A stretch of DNA of 49,553 nucleotides from Gracilariopsis chorda (GCA_003194525.1 NBIV01000388.1:1-49553), one strand, 5' to 3'. Counted from the stretch's first letter, positions 1 through 11,362 are shown. The notes: generated by a model from the sequence alone, not told the origin. Numbers and translations: made by a program.

Positions 1-180
1 AACATGTTTTAATTTGCGGCCAACACATTGACGCGAAGTAGATACACAAAACTAATAAACTTTCCGGCCAACTTTACTATATATCGTTTTCAAGACGTTT
101 CATGACATCTATCTGTCGTCATCGTAGCATCCCTGCAATTCCCCTCCCAATTACTTGCATTGCAAAAAACTGTGATAATG

Positions 181-337
181 TTTTGGTCAAGGACCATGGT
201 CCGAGGTGTCGTGGTGCTCCATCGCGAACACAATGGAGCGCCAGGCATGAATGTTAATTAAAATTTCGCGTCCTGGCGCTCTATCGTGTTTGCGATGGAG
301 CACCATGAAACCTCGGACCATGGTCCTCGACCCAAAA
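181..337. repeat. Long imperfect inverted repeat (foldback hairpin)
   Basis: Two 55-nt arms (191-245 and 272-326) are reverse complements with five mismatches, three of which would be G-U wobbles in RNA. The loop is 26 nt and AT-rich. With a one-base gap the pairing extends to 181 and 337. Each arm end carries the 12-bp palindrome GGACCATGGTCC (191-202, 315-326). It lies about 40 bp upstream of the first ATG of the methyltransferase-SET gene. It could be a small foldback element, a subterminal element repeat or a regulatory hairpin; no target-site duplication was recognised. Confidence 0.9.
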
Positions 338-1660
338 CGAAGAGAAACATAATCCGAAGGAAACGGGTTCATTCAAGATGCACGGAACCGGAGAAGAGCT
401 TATTGATGGTTATCTTGCAGTTCGTGATGATTACGCAGCGACGAGGCAAAATGTGGATGAGCCGAGAAGTTTGAAGCACACCGAATTTGTGGAGTTCGCG
501 GTACAAAGTCGCAACGTTCATGACTCTGCCAAGAACATGTTTCTCACTCTCATCGGACCGGATTAAATCTCGTATTCGGACTCCGAGCTCCATAATATGG
601 CTCTCAGAGGCCCTCCGCGTCAACTTTATCTTATGGCAAGAGTGGTGGACGTAAAGGACCGCGAAGAAGACAGGCGTGTAAGGGACTTTTGGAAGGTTTA
701 TTGTAAAAGGGAAAGGCTTAAAGGAATTCCCCGTAACGTGTTGCTATCTCTCTTTTGCAAGTCCCGTCTTCTGGGAGCAACCAAGAAATCTTCCGCTTTC
801 CACACGGATCCTTGCACCGACTTTGAAAAGGTCATTGGGTTGTCTATGGTGCAACAGATTGCCGTGGATAAGAAAGGAAGTGGTAGGAAGCGGAAAAGAG
901 GCATGGCAGCTAAGAACTTCTCGAAAGTGAGTTTGTCGGACATGACCCATAGTCAGAGAGTCGGGTATGGTGTGCAGCTGGTGACCAGGGCTTGGGATTG
1001 TTTCGCCCAATTCCTCTGGTTTCCCAACGTTGAGGTTATGATCTTGCCTTACATTCGACCCGACCATATCAGTGTAGTCTTCACCGATATTGCACAACGC
1101 TCCATGGGCTTCCAACACAAAGATTGTTCCAAACAGTTTTTGGAGGAGAAGAACGTCACCACCGTAGAAGAAAACGTTACCAAATGGGCATGGAATCTGC
1201 CAGACGCAGTGGATACAGCGCTTCGTCTTTGTGCCAAAGAATACCTTGGTGACCTTTCTAATGTGGTGGTACAAGAGAAACTGTTCAAAATCTCTGCTCC
1301 CAGCAAATGGGATGCCCTCAAAAGGTTCATCATCACGAGAACGAGACTTTTCCCTCTGCGGTTTGAGAACTTTAGTGAATCTCTTGTCACTACGGTTCAA
1401 GAAGCCATAAAGCCTCTGAAGCTTATTGCATTGCATGGAAGCAATGTCAACGTACATCAAGCTGTGAAACCAGAGCCCGCAGAAGACGTTGACATCATTA
1501 TGGAGCCGGTAGAAACTGGTACGGCTGGTGGTGGGAACGAACGTGCTGAGCGTATGGAAGTTGATGATAAGGGTGAGTTGGAAGAAGTGGAAGAGATAGA
1601 GATGGTAGAGGATGCAGAACGTGGTACTGCAGAACGTGGTACTGCACCAAAGGCCATTGA

Positions 1661-2416
1661 AGGACTGCAGACAACAGCTTGTCGCCGAACTTATCGTATG
1701 ATGTCGAAGGCATGGGGATTCGTGCACCACCGTACCCTACGACCTTGGATGATGTGATAGCTTACAAGTATTGTGAGAAGGAGATGTCCCGCAACTTCCG
1801 TCTCCACAACTGCAAGTTCGAAAATCTCATCGAAGTTGACGACAACAAGTCTGGCGAAAGCGAGGTATCTATTGAAGGAAAGGTACAGTTCCTGCTTTCC
1901 GATCCGCCATATGGGACTCGCTCTGAGCGTCGTTTGGAGAACAGCAAACATGATATTCTGACAGAGAAGGGCATGAGCAGGACAACGAGGAGGTCGTCAA
2001 AGCTTCTACGTCCTGTTGGACATATTATACAGTTCTACTCATTGGATCAGGTACCGTTGTGGCGGGATGTGCTACGGAAAGTTACCTACATGGATGACTT
2101 TGATACGATTCGTTACTCCTTTGTCGTCGACGAACAGCCCCTCCAATTCGTACGGTCTTTAGGTAATACGACGGGTACCGTTGGGAGAAGAAGTTACCGG
2201 TTGCACCAGACCACAGAATACGCTGTACATGCTGCTCGTTCTGGAGTTCCTTATGCACAACAGCACCGGATGGTGAACTATGAGAACTTCGATTATGTTG
2301 CTTCACGATACCCAGCGTATCATGCAATCATGGATCAGGTGCCGCCGATGTCAAATAGTGAGATGCTCATGTGGTCTGGGAAAAACCAGGATGGGAAGTA
2401 TACGAGGAAGAGGGTG
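1661..2416 (+). pseudogene. DNA methyltransferase motif IV half
   Basis: This frame opens after a TGA at 1658-1660. About 80 residues in, it carries DPPYGTRSE, the catalytic motif IV of amino-methyltransferases. DPPY, rather than SPPY, favours N6-adenine over N4-cytosine as target. Downstream, the block GHIIQFYS followed by DQ and LW fits motifs V-VI (strand beta5 and following helix). Motif I appears only later, at 2498-2509, so the order is IV before I, the circularly permuted beta class. The TGA at 2417-2419 separates the halves, but the frame continues without shift and flanking residues (KRV then PEQKC) read through smoothly into the usual helix before motif I. This suggests a recent nonsense mutation. 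A functional methylase would need that stop to be suppressed or absent in other copies. Confidence 0.75.
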
Positions 2417-2419
2417 TGA

Positions 2420-3529
2420 CCGGAACAGAAGTGTAGGGCTCTGTTGAAAGAGCTGATTTGCAGGTTCAGTCAGCGAGGAGACCTCATGGTTGACATGTTT
2501 TCCGGAACGATCTCGACAGCGATGGCGTGCATGGAACTGCCCAAGCATCGAAAGTTTATGGGGTGTGAACTGGACAAAGCTTGCTTTGAACACGCCAGGC
2601 ATGCCGCTATTGTTCGCTTTGCTTCCATAAGACGGGAAGGACACACAGATATTGAGAAGAGCCAGGAGCTTCGAAAGATGACCCATTTTGTTTTCTCTGC
2701 ATTCCCAATGGGAAGAAGCAGGCACACCGTGTTATGGAGGGCTTTCCACGGATTTCCACCGTACCAAATTCTTCCCGCACACCTTGTCGACTTTCTCTCC
2801 ACTTTGTGGCAAAGGGAAATTCTAGGGAAGTTGGGAAGGAAGAAATCTATGGATGGATGGCCGAGGGAGCTGCAGGTAAGATTGAATCTGGAGAACATGA
2901 AGTCTCTATTAGCAATGGAGGCTGTGCAATATGGGTTGCGAGTGGGCAATTCTACTATTTGTCACGAAAAGGCTGGTGTTGGAGTGTTTGCAACTCGTCG
3001 AATTGCTATAGGCGAGGTAGTGTGCTATTTCTACGGGACGTTGGTTTATCATGACCTTTCGAATCGGAAAGAAGTGCACAAGACCTACGGGAAGGGTATC
3101 ATGGGTGTGACGAAGGATCGCTTCCAGAAGTATGCGGTGGAGATAGAAGTCTACGTTCAACAGTTCCAATCACTTCCGCATCGAAAACAGCTGACGAATT
3201 GGCATGGAAAACAAGCAAACCCCATTTTATGGGTGGTTCCTTCCCCTTTTTGTATTGCGGGGTATATCAACGATCCAAAGTACGTGGAAGGGGATAAACA
3301 GTTCGATGCCATGGTGGATGGCCTCGTGAAAGAAAGGGAGGCTAATGTGCGAATGAAACGGACACCAGGAGTGGGACGAATACCAGGCGGAACAACCGAC
3401 TACAAACTTATTAAGATGGAGACGGCAGCCAACATAGAGCAAGGAGAGGAACTCTTCGCCAGATACGGTGATGTTTATGACTGGCAAACCCATTTGAATT
3501 TGGAGGATGGAACGATAGTCATTGATTAG
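2420..3529 (+). pseudogene. Methyltransferase motif I plus SET domain in one open frame
   Basis: One uninterrupted frame holds the S-adenosylmethionine-binding motif I of the DNA methyltransferase (VDMFSGT followed by GCELD for the acidic loop residue) and a complete-looking SET domain. SET landmarks are GVGVFATR near 2977-3000 (start of the fold), GEVVCYFYG just after, YINDP near 3262-3275 (the NHS/cofactor region) and EELFARYGDVYDW near 3447-3485 (the C-terminal tyrosine region). No pre-SET or post-SET cysteine cluster is visible. Because both domains share the frame with no stop, the fusion is direct rather than two adjacent genes. SET specificity cannot be told from sequence. The codon pattern matches the preceding half. 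Translation of this part alone would give an incomplete methyltransferase. Confidence 0.75.
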
Positions 3530-3826
3530 TTTGTTGTTATAAACCTTTGTCCACAGCTTGGCTAAAGGGCGACATTTATTATTTGAACGGATATGTAGTT
3601 TTAACGTAGGAGAAAATCACTTTCCAGTAAGGATAGAAGATACAAAGTGATATAGATGTAATACAGAAACGTACATTTTCGGTACCACGGAGGATTGTAT
3701 TTTCAAGATTTCACAAAAAACAAAGATTTTTGTGCGCATTGGGTGGCGAGATTTTCCCGGACAACACACGGCGTGCACCATCCCAGAGCGTCACTAGCGA
3801 CTTGCGCAAGAGGTTTGACTCCAAAA

Positions 3827-6254
3827 ATGGCGCCGAAGGGAAAGAAGCGAGGCCCGGCAAGGGGTGGTGCGGCGAGTGCGCCTAAGAGGCGGCGAAAGGC
3901 TATTGAGCAGCGAACTGCGAGTGGAACGAAAGCGAAATCATGTGTTTTCAGGAGCGGAATATCGGGGAGGAGGTCAGGAGAAGGTGTTTCGAAGAGAGAG
4001 GGAAGAGGTGGGGCAAAGAACGTCGGATCCGAGCGCACGACGAGTGAGCGCACGACGAGTAAGCGCAGGACGAGTGAGAATTTGAAGGCTGATGCCCATG
4101 CGCATGTAGCACGCAGGAGAGATTCGGTTCGGGGACAGCGATCTATGCCTGGGTCTGGTGGTGGGGTGGAGGGTAAAAAAGGGTCGGTTGCTAGAAGAAG
4201 AGAAGAGGTACCAGATCAGGGAGGGTTGAAAGCAAATGCGCGGGTCGAAGACCGAAATAAAGATGAAGAAATGCCGGAAAGGAAACAAATGGAAGAGGCA
4301 GTTGCGCTGAAGAGAGGTGGGGCCCCAAGTGGAAATCAATATGGAGGAGAGGTAAATGTCCCTTTGGTATAGAGTGATGGGGACGAAGAGGATTACATTG
4401 TAAAGGGGAGATGGACGAGAGAGAGAATAAAGGAAGGAGTGGGACGCCGCTCTGATTTAAAGGAAACGCGAGAAGTGGAAGAAGTGGTCAGAGCGACGGA
4501 TGGAATACAGGAAGCATGGAAAAGCGGAGAAGAAAAGCACTCGGTACGGGCGCGAAAGGTACAAATGGCTCAAGACTTGGAAATTGAGAAAGGAAAAATA
4601 ACGCCGCGGACTCCGGAAGGAATGCGAGAGAGGAAACGAAGTGTTCATCGGTCGCCAAGTGAGCCTGCTGAGGAGCGACGGCTGCCTGTCAATATTTTGG
4701 GAGATGCAGGAATGACGACATCGGTGTGATATGTCGATCTTCGTTAATTGAGAGGGTCAATATGTTGAAGGCAGAACTCGGGCAGATCAAAAGGGACCAC
4801 TGCAGCCTAAAGATGTCGCTGAAGCTGACGCAAGAGGAAGTGAAGAGGATGAGAGAAGAGATGAGCGAGAAGAATTTGCTGATATATAGCTTACGGGAAG
4901 GGATGAAGGTGAGACGAGGGGAGAGAAAGGGATCTGAAGATGAAAACGAATTGCGAGGGCGTAGGAAGTATGTGGTTGATGTGCAAGAGGGTTTTATGGG
5001 TTTGCCAGGGTAGTATATGATAGGTTGTTCTACTATGCGAAGGTGGAGGTATCGGAGCTTTGTTTTACTTCGGAGGGTGTGGAAAGGAACTGGACGAATC
5101 GATGCGAAGTATTGGGGAAGGGAAAAGAGGGGAGTGTGTTTGTTGTGGGAGGAAAGGAGATTGTAACTCGATGTCCGTTTGAGATTGCGTCTGAGATGAG
5201 GTCGTACAAGCCTTCGTCGCGAGGAGGAAGTAATGAACTATTGAAGTACTTGGTTGGCGTTGAGATTGAGGGGGGGAGATGGGAGTCGATTCGTGAAGCG
5301 GGTAGGAAGGATCAATGTGTGCGGGAGGTTGTTGCGGACAGGTTTTTGAGGCAATGTATGAAGCAAAAGTTGAGTGATGTGATTGGGGTTCGGAAGCGTG
5401 CAGCACGGGACAAAATTTTTTCGTTGCTTGGATATGACTTGATAGCCAGACGTGTGAGACCGCGAGAGGGGACGGAGCTAGACATTGAGTTGAAGAAGCA
5501 GTTAGAGGAAGTAGAGAGGAAGTTCATGTGGGATGGGGAGGCGAGGAGTCTTAGGTTATGTTCTTAGAGGATGAAAACAATCGAAGAACTTACGTAATCT
5601 GGATTTCAGGTTGCTGGGCAGCTGAGAGAGTTTAGTGAAGGGGACATGTACTTCAAGAACGGGGCTGCGGTGGAAGTGTTGGAAGAATTCATGGGATATG
5701 AGGTGGGAACGGAAAGGGAGGGAAAGATGGAGTACGTTGATGGGACAGTGATGCATCTGGCTCGTTTGGATGCGTGGATCGGATGTGTTTTGACGGCAAT
5801 GGACACAGATGTGGGGCGTGGAGGAAGACGGCAGTTGTTATTTTCTACGTTGTATGGTGAGTATCTTCCGCTTACGGTAGAGAATATACTTGGTGTGGCG
5901 TTAGAGATGGTGAGAGAGCTACATCATGAAGAATTGGAGAATGAAGGTTGCGATGAGGGTGACCCGCGTTGTATAGCTGGCAATGGGGATAGAGAAGTGA
6001 CGGTAGCGCTGTGGATACCTTCGAAGCGGAGGATATACTTGGTCGTGAAGGATGAATACTTTTTGGAACATATGACGAAACGGCTGGGAGGGATGCTGGA
6101 CTGTTATGTTGCTGCGTGTCGGCCAGAAGATGTGTGGATGAAGAGGTTGGTGAAAGAGATTCAAGATGTTGGGAGAGGTGAGGCGACGGATCATGTCGAG
6201 GCGCAGCGGGAGGAAGGTTTGGGAGGGTGTGAAGAACAAGTTGAAGAAGAATAG
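3827..6254 (+). pseudogene. Basic N-terminus and coiled-coil gene, frames broken
   Basis: The ATG at 3827 starts a very basic, Gly/Arg/Lys-rich N-terminus (MAPKGKKRGPARGG), suggesting a DNA-binding nuclear protein. Frame 2 runs to a TAG at 4370 and reopens to 4729. Frame 1 (4726-5013) has a clear coiled coil with heptad Leu/Met (near 4740-4900). Near 4990-5013 coding passes to frame 3, which runs 5025-5567 and again 5646-6254. The last part is globular and acidic (for example VTVALWIPSKRR, then YFLEHMTKRLGGML). I recognise no domain family. It ends 22 bp from the convergent end of the transposase gene, which suggests it belongs to the same transposon as a partner protein. At least two stops and two frame changes make this copy inactive unless introns account for some. 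One GT-AG option is visible near 5605-5622 but does not repair all breaks. Confidence 0.55.
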
Positions 6255-6276
6255 TGTTACTGGTGGAACGGGTGTT

Positions 6277-9200
6277 TTACTGATGTGTTGTAGATTGTGG
6301 GGCGTAACACTTTGAAGAGGTGTAACGATAGAATCGGTTGATGTAGAAAATATGGAAGCGCCAGTGAAGACGAGGAGTGCATGGCGGGGCGGGGTAGTTT
6401 TCTCGAATGACGTGGACTACACCTAGAATGGAGGTGGAAGGAATGAGGCCGAACCCAGGAGATACGTTGTCGTCGGTGGAAGGTTTGAAGATGGGAACTG
6501 GATCGGTGGTGTGGTCCCGCTCGTCATCGGTTGACCACCGAAGGCAGACGCAGTTGAGGGTGATATCGACATTGTCACGGGGTGGTACGAGTTCAACGAA
6601 TTGTACGAAAGCGAATTCCTTTGTAATGGGGGTGGAAGAGCTTGAAGAGGGGGAAGGTAGTTTGAAGCGAACTAGGGCAATGAGCTTGGAGACCAATACA
6701 GTGGGTGTGGATGGAGAGGAGGAGTTGGTTCCTGCGACAAGGATATGGGAGAACTTTGGTGATCTGGAAGGTCCGAATGATGGAACGGCGAAGATGCGCT
6801 GGAGAAGAGGGACGGAGGGTTCTTGGAGGACGAGTTGGTTTCGTTCTTGGTTGTAATTGTGTAGTGTTGGGATGTAACCGCCGACGACGTATGCGGAGTT
6901 GACGAAGGTGAGACGAGTTTGACGGAGATTGTTGGGTGAGGGATTTAGTTTGAGATATTCGATGGAAAGGGAGACGAAGGAATGAAGTATGGTGGGACCT
7001 AGTTGTGAGATGATGGAGAGCGTGTCTGAGGAGAAGAGTTCTTGAAGAAATTTTGGACTTGCTTTGGGGGTGGATGCAAGGTACTTTGCGTCTGTGAAGA
7101 TGTGGTAAAAGGAAAGATGTTTTCCGTCACGTACGAAGGAGGGTTTGCGTGGTTGCGGTTGAGTTTGAGGTCGAGCATGGGAGGATAGGGAAGGGTCTGC
7201 GGAAAGTGGGTTCCAGTCTTTGAAGAGATTGGAGCGGTCTATAGCACGGATGGTTTCTGTATGGGAGGTGGTTCTTCGCTTGGACGTTTTGGAGTAATGT
7301 GATTTGAAGAGGACGTGGGCGTGCTCGAAGATGTCTACGTCGTTGAAGTGGAGACCCCCGTATCGGCGTATGTCTTCGACGATGTGGTCGAGGAGATGGA
7401 ACTTGAGGGTGCCGAGGTGGGAGGAGTGGTAGGGTCCGAAAATGGATGCGGCTGTGACTTTGAAGGATCTGATGTGTTTTTCGAGAGATAGGAGGGAGGT
7501 GTCTGTCCATTCGGGGGACGAGTTGTATCGCATAGCGGAGAAAAGGAGGTCTGTGTACTTGGTGAAGACAGAAGGGATGGGGGAGGAGTCGGTTTCTTTG
7601 CATCATCTGTCGGAGAAGGCGCCGATGAAGGGGAAGACCATGTCGAGGGTGCGGTAATCCTTTGCTTCCAGCATTCCTCGTGAGCCTTCTGTGGTGAAGA
7701 AGCCGTTGAGGGCTTGGGAGTTGTCGGTTGTGGAGAAGTCGATGTGGAGGCCTGGTGCTGGGGAGTCCTTTTCAATGGCGGGGAAGATGGAGTTGGAGTG
7801 TTTGAGGATTGAGGTGCGGATGGAATAGAAGGAACGTTTGGTGTTGTTGGGGCCGACTGTGGTGAAGAGTGATTCGGAGCGGAGTCGTTCGATGGCGGTG
7901 GCTTTGATGAGCTTTCAGACGCCGAGGTGGAAGTTGTGAAGGGGTTCAAAGGCGAAGATGTTGTAAGAGGAGAGAAGGGGAGTGATGTTGAAAGTGGCGT
8001 AAGATTCGAAGAGAGAGGGATAATTTGCGAGGGAGAGGAACTGGAGGGCTCTGGTTGCTTGTAACTTTTTGGTGCGAGCGACGTTTGCCTTTCGGGCGAG
8101 CTGGGCTTCGTCGGACTGGCGAAGGAGAGCGGCGTGTTCTCTGCGTTTGTATCGAGTCTGGGATTGTGTGCGGAAGTGGATGGGGTTTGTGTTGAGGGAG
8201 AGGTGTTCGCGGGGGACGGTACATTTGGGGCAGGGGTGATGTGGTCGTGTTCCGTGCGAGATGGCGAGGATTTCCTTTGCCTCTGGGATGTCTGCACAGT
8301 AGCTGGAGAGAATGGGGTGGCAGTGGCGGAGTACACCGTGGGCGTCACGGAATGAGAAACCGAGGAGGGCGGAAGAGAGGAGTGGGTTGAGGATTGCAGA
8401 GATGGCGCGCTGAATGATGTCCATTCTTGTTTCGCGTGGGATGCTGGAGGACGAATGTGGGATGAAGTCTGCGTGGTTCGGGGAGGAAGAGTGGGAGAAG
8501 GAGATTGGGAGGTATCCGAGGAGGGTGAGGTTTTCGGAGATACACTTTCGGCGTAATGCGTCTGAGAAGTTGAGAAGGGTGATGTGAAGGGGATATGAGT
8601 TGATGGAGGAGCTCTTGAGTGAAGTGGCGGACTTATAGGAGTATAACTGGACGAGACCGACGAAAGATTCCATACCGGTCGTTTCGGGGGTGTGCCAGAC
8701 GATGTCATTGATGTGGCACTGCATCATGGCTTGTTTGAAGGCAGGAACGACTTTGTTTCCAAAGGCTGCGGCTATAGGATGGGCGAAGGCGGGGGTGGAA
8801 GAGGAGGAAGGGTAACATTAGAAGATTGGTTGGAAGAAGGTGTTGTTGAACTGTGCGGGAGCGAGTTGTTGCTTCAGGACGTCTGTGGCGTGTTTTTGGA
8901 AGAGGGTTGCGGAGAAGTAGTTGTGCTCGTCGGTGAGTGTCAGAGGGAGGAAGCCAGTGGAGCTGATGCATTCCTTGAGGAGGTCTTCTTGGAGTGCGAG
9001 GCATTGCTTTACGGAGGAGATGGATTTCTGGAAGGATGACTTGGAAAAGTCCGGGTGGTTGAGAAGGGAGATGAGTTCGTCGGCTTTGCGTGTGCTGAAG
9101 GAGGAAGCGATGGAGGAGATTCTAAGGACGAGTTGCTCGAGATGGGGGTTGTTGAGGAGAGGGGGGGATTGGGACGAGGTATGGGTAGGTGGGTTTGAGG

Positions 9201-9726
9201 AGGAGACTGAACAGGGGGCGTGACTTGCCATGTGCTGTGCGTCTGGTGTTTGGAGGGAAAGGGAGGCCTGTTGGATGTGATAGGGTTCATCTTCGGCGAG
9301 GCGGACGTTGTCAGAGGGGCGGTGGGAATGAGTGGGAGGAGGAATGGTGGAGAGGTTTGGAACGGATTTTCGTCGCTTGGTCTTTGGAGGGAACTGGACG
9401 GGAGCGTTGGCAGAGGAGTAAGGGCGTTTGTCGGGGGTGAGTCGATGAGGGCACCTGCGTTGGTGACTCTGGAGAGAGAAAGCAGTGCGGCCATAGAAGG
9501 TGCAACGGGGATGGCAACAGGGTATCTTGGCGAGGGAAGGAGAATGGAGAACGGGATGCTTGGAAACAGAGAAGGGAGGGTGGTGGCGGAGTGGGATATC
9601 GGGGAGCGTAATATTATGGTGCACGTAGATGAGGTGGTGCACGTGATGCAGAGCGTCTTTTCGTAGGACGTGGGGTAGAGCATGCGATGCAGGGAGCAGG
9701 TCGGGCAACGCGTGATAGAAAGCCAA
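6277..9726 (-). pseudogene. Plavaka/KDZ-superfamily transposase, three nonsense stops
   Basis: One frame on the minus strand spans 9726 to 6277, about 1,149 codons, with only three in-frame stops: TAA at 8818-8820, TGA at 7915-7917 and TGA at 7603-7605. No frameshift is needed. The order fits Plavaka-type transposases of the KDZ group: an N-terminal cysteine/histidine cluster (CCHPRC, then QSHQRRCPH, near 9490-9540), then a core with ILSSYCADIPEAKEI and CPKCTVPREHL (near 8195-8300), EPLHNFHLGV at the 7915 stop, a conserved block with DFSTTDNSQALNGFF, and later GPYHSSHLGTLKFHLLDHI with the HFNDVDIFEHAH run. Family role: cut-and-paste transposition in the nucleus. The first ATG is unclear; the frame opens at 9747 and has no ATG before the zinc cluster. 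All three stops could come from CAA or CGA by C-to-T change. Terminal inverted repeats were not found by eye. Confidence 0.75.
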
Positions 9727-9752
9727 AGCTACTTGGTTATGTAAACGCTATG

Positions 9753-9779
9753 TATCTATTCTATCTATTCTATCTATTC
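9753..9779. repeat. Short tandem repeat, 9-bp unit
   Basis: Three perfect copies of TATCTATTC followed by a partial copy, just upstream (on the minus strand) of the transposase frame. It may mark slippage in promoter DNA. Confidence 0.9.
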
Positions 9780-9785
9780 TATTTT

Positions 9786-10221
9786 GCTATTTGAAGGGCA
9801 CTCGCTCAGGACCAGTAAGATTTGGATTCCAAGTGCATCTGAGAGGGTAGGTATTACTGGAGTCGGGCGCTAGTTTTACCTCCAAAGCACCTGGAAAATG
9901 TCTAGTATACTCCTAGTCTTTTGTCCCAAGCAAACTAGCTCTGTGCTATGTATGGAATTATTTTGAGAAATTTGATTCATTCAAAATTGGGTTTGAAGAG
10001 TCGTTATTCGTTCATTTCAATTCTTTGCCTTTTGAATGCCAAACTAGCATAACAAGAACACTGACGAGCCTGTCGGAGTGGCTGAAGTAGAGTTACTTCA
10101 GCTGAGGTTACCAGGGGTTAAGAGATCGGGAAGAGAGTAAGACCTGTACGGCTACTTATCCCTTGACAAAGCTCGGTAATCTTGGAGAAGTGGGAGCTTG
10201 AATACAGCCACAAACGGTAGC
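9786..10221. other. Intergenic DNA with one small perfect hairpin
   Basis: No gene seen. A perfect 9-bp stem with a 4-nt loop lies at 10081-10102 (GCTGAAGTA, loop GAGT, TACTTCAGC). I tested the surrounding bases for a tRNA and found no T-arm or acceptor match. Confidence 0.6.
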
Positions 10222-11016
10222 TTAAATGGTAGAACGACAAATTTTTATTTTTCGCAGAGCTGTGTTTACCGGCTTAAAAATGGCCGTTGAAGTGTTTCTT
10301 TTAAGGCCTTTGATCCTTTTCTTTAGCCAGACGATGCTTGTTATCTCTGTGGTGGTCTTACTGATGCTTCCGGTTGTTGAAAGACTGCATACGGCAAATG
10401 AAACAACCAGGTGGTGACGTCTTTGACAACACCTTATTTTTGTGTTTGGTTCCGTGGAGGTGTTCTTCAAGTTTAATGCGGCTGTTGAAGCGTATATTGC
10501 AGTCGTCACACCTAGGTGTAGGAAGCCGATGACGAAGTGTACGCTTTCTCTGGCGACGGATACGATCGTTTGCCACACGGTAGAGGTTGATGTTTCCGGC
10601 GTCACTGATGGGCAGGATACGTCTGGAGTTCTGATTGCCGGAGTCGTACGCTTGACGAATCGTTCCCCGACTGTTTGGACTCCTGTTGGTTTGTCCACAA
10701 TTGAAGTTGGTTGACGTTCGTCTGAGACTTCTGAGGCTATGTCTACTGGCTGGGGGGATGTTGGTTGACTACGAGGCGTCCGGGGTTCAAGCAAAACGAA
10801 GTTGTCGACTGGTTCGGGTGAAGGCGTACGCAGTTCGAAGGAGAAGCTGCAGTCAGCTACGGGGGTTCCAGGGTCTGCGAAGTTCACGAGTGGCGGCGGT
10901 GGCGGTGTTGACGGTGGTTCGGAGGATATGTCGGTGTTCGTGTACACTGACGGTGAGGACAGCAGTACCCTGGATCGGAGTACTGGGCTCACTGGAAACA
11001 CACAATTGGTCAGAAA
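10222..11016 (-). pseudogene. C2H2 (U1/JAZ-type) zinc-finger gene, frame broken
   Basis: The N-terminal part, read from about 11016 (first usable codon GTG at 11001), is rich in Pro, Ser and Thr and low in complexity. Near 10590 the coding signal moves to the next frame (10576-10358), where a clear zinc finger CDDCNIRFNSRIKLEEH followed by GTKH is seen: C-x2-C-x12-H-x5-H, the spacing of U1/JAZ fingers that often bind double-stranded RNA or nucleic acid. A second CFIC start follows at once and is cut by a stop. Family role: nucleic-acid binding, nuclear. One indel near 10590 or a short intron would join the parts. A TATA box lies upstream on the same strand. Target and partners are unknown. 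Confidence 0.45.
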
Positions 11017-11221
11017 TCAACACTGAGTATGATCTGGATCTCTGGGGCTCATGGGGAATTTTGTGTAGCAAAATCCACCAAGGCTGGATGGTCACCAGTT
11101 TCAGGTAAGCGCAATACCTACTTGCAAATGCTACCAATGTTAGGAACAGAGGTGCAGTGGTTGAATTGGTTGGAAGTCGATGGTGATGATCCAAGATAGA
11201 AGTTCGAAACATCCATCGGGG

Positions 11222-11229
11222 TTTATATA
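11222..11229 (-). promoter_or_regulatory. TATA box candidate for the zinc-finger gene
   Basis: TATATAAA on the minus strand, about 220 bp upstream of the first usable start codon at 11001. The match is perfect but transcription is not shown. Confidence 0.4.
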
Positions 11230-11362
11230 GAGTTTCTAGTCTAGTTCTATCAGTGCCACTAGTCGATGAGAATTCGTCCTAGTTAAACGGTATGAGGCTT
11301 GGTGTTCGTGCTGCCCTCCGTACGCGACTGGTTTACCGGGTTCAGTGCCAGATCTAGTCATT

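Larger units (their letters stand above)
378..3529 (+). pseudogene. DNA methyltransferase-SET domain fusion gene, broken
   Basis: Reading starts at the ATG at 378 and continues in one frame to 1757 with an in-frame TAA at 564-566; the next ATG is at 597. Around 1661-1757 the coding frame changes by one, then runs to 3529 with a single TGA at 2417-2419. The N-terminal ~450 residues are unrecognised and end in a strongly acidic stretch. They are followed by a beta-class DNA methyltransferase (DPPY at 1901-1912, FSGT at 2498-2509) and a SET domain (about 2977-3485). Expected role, from the families: nuclear adenine-type methylation of DNA plus lysine methylation of a histone or other protein. 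Both stops could derive from CAA or CGA by C-to-T change. The frame change could be an indel or, less likely, an unseen intron. A 15-bp direct duplication lies at 1616-1645. I do not know of a named gene with this order. Confidence 0.75.

Noticed and set aside
744..1730. 328-codon antisense frame over the methyltransferase N-terminal region
   Set aside because: No domain, and the plus strand is coding by composition and continuity with the methyltransferase.
7335..8708. 457-codon minus-strand frame rich in Ser, Thr and Pro
   Set aside because: It overlaps the transposase in another frame; the transposase frame carries the conserved motifs, and the composition is what a shifted frame of it gives.
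10065..10110. tRNA-like hairpin
   Set aside because: Only one 9-bp stem; no T-arm, anticodon arm or acceptor pairing.
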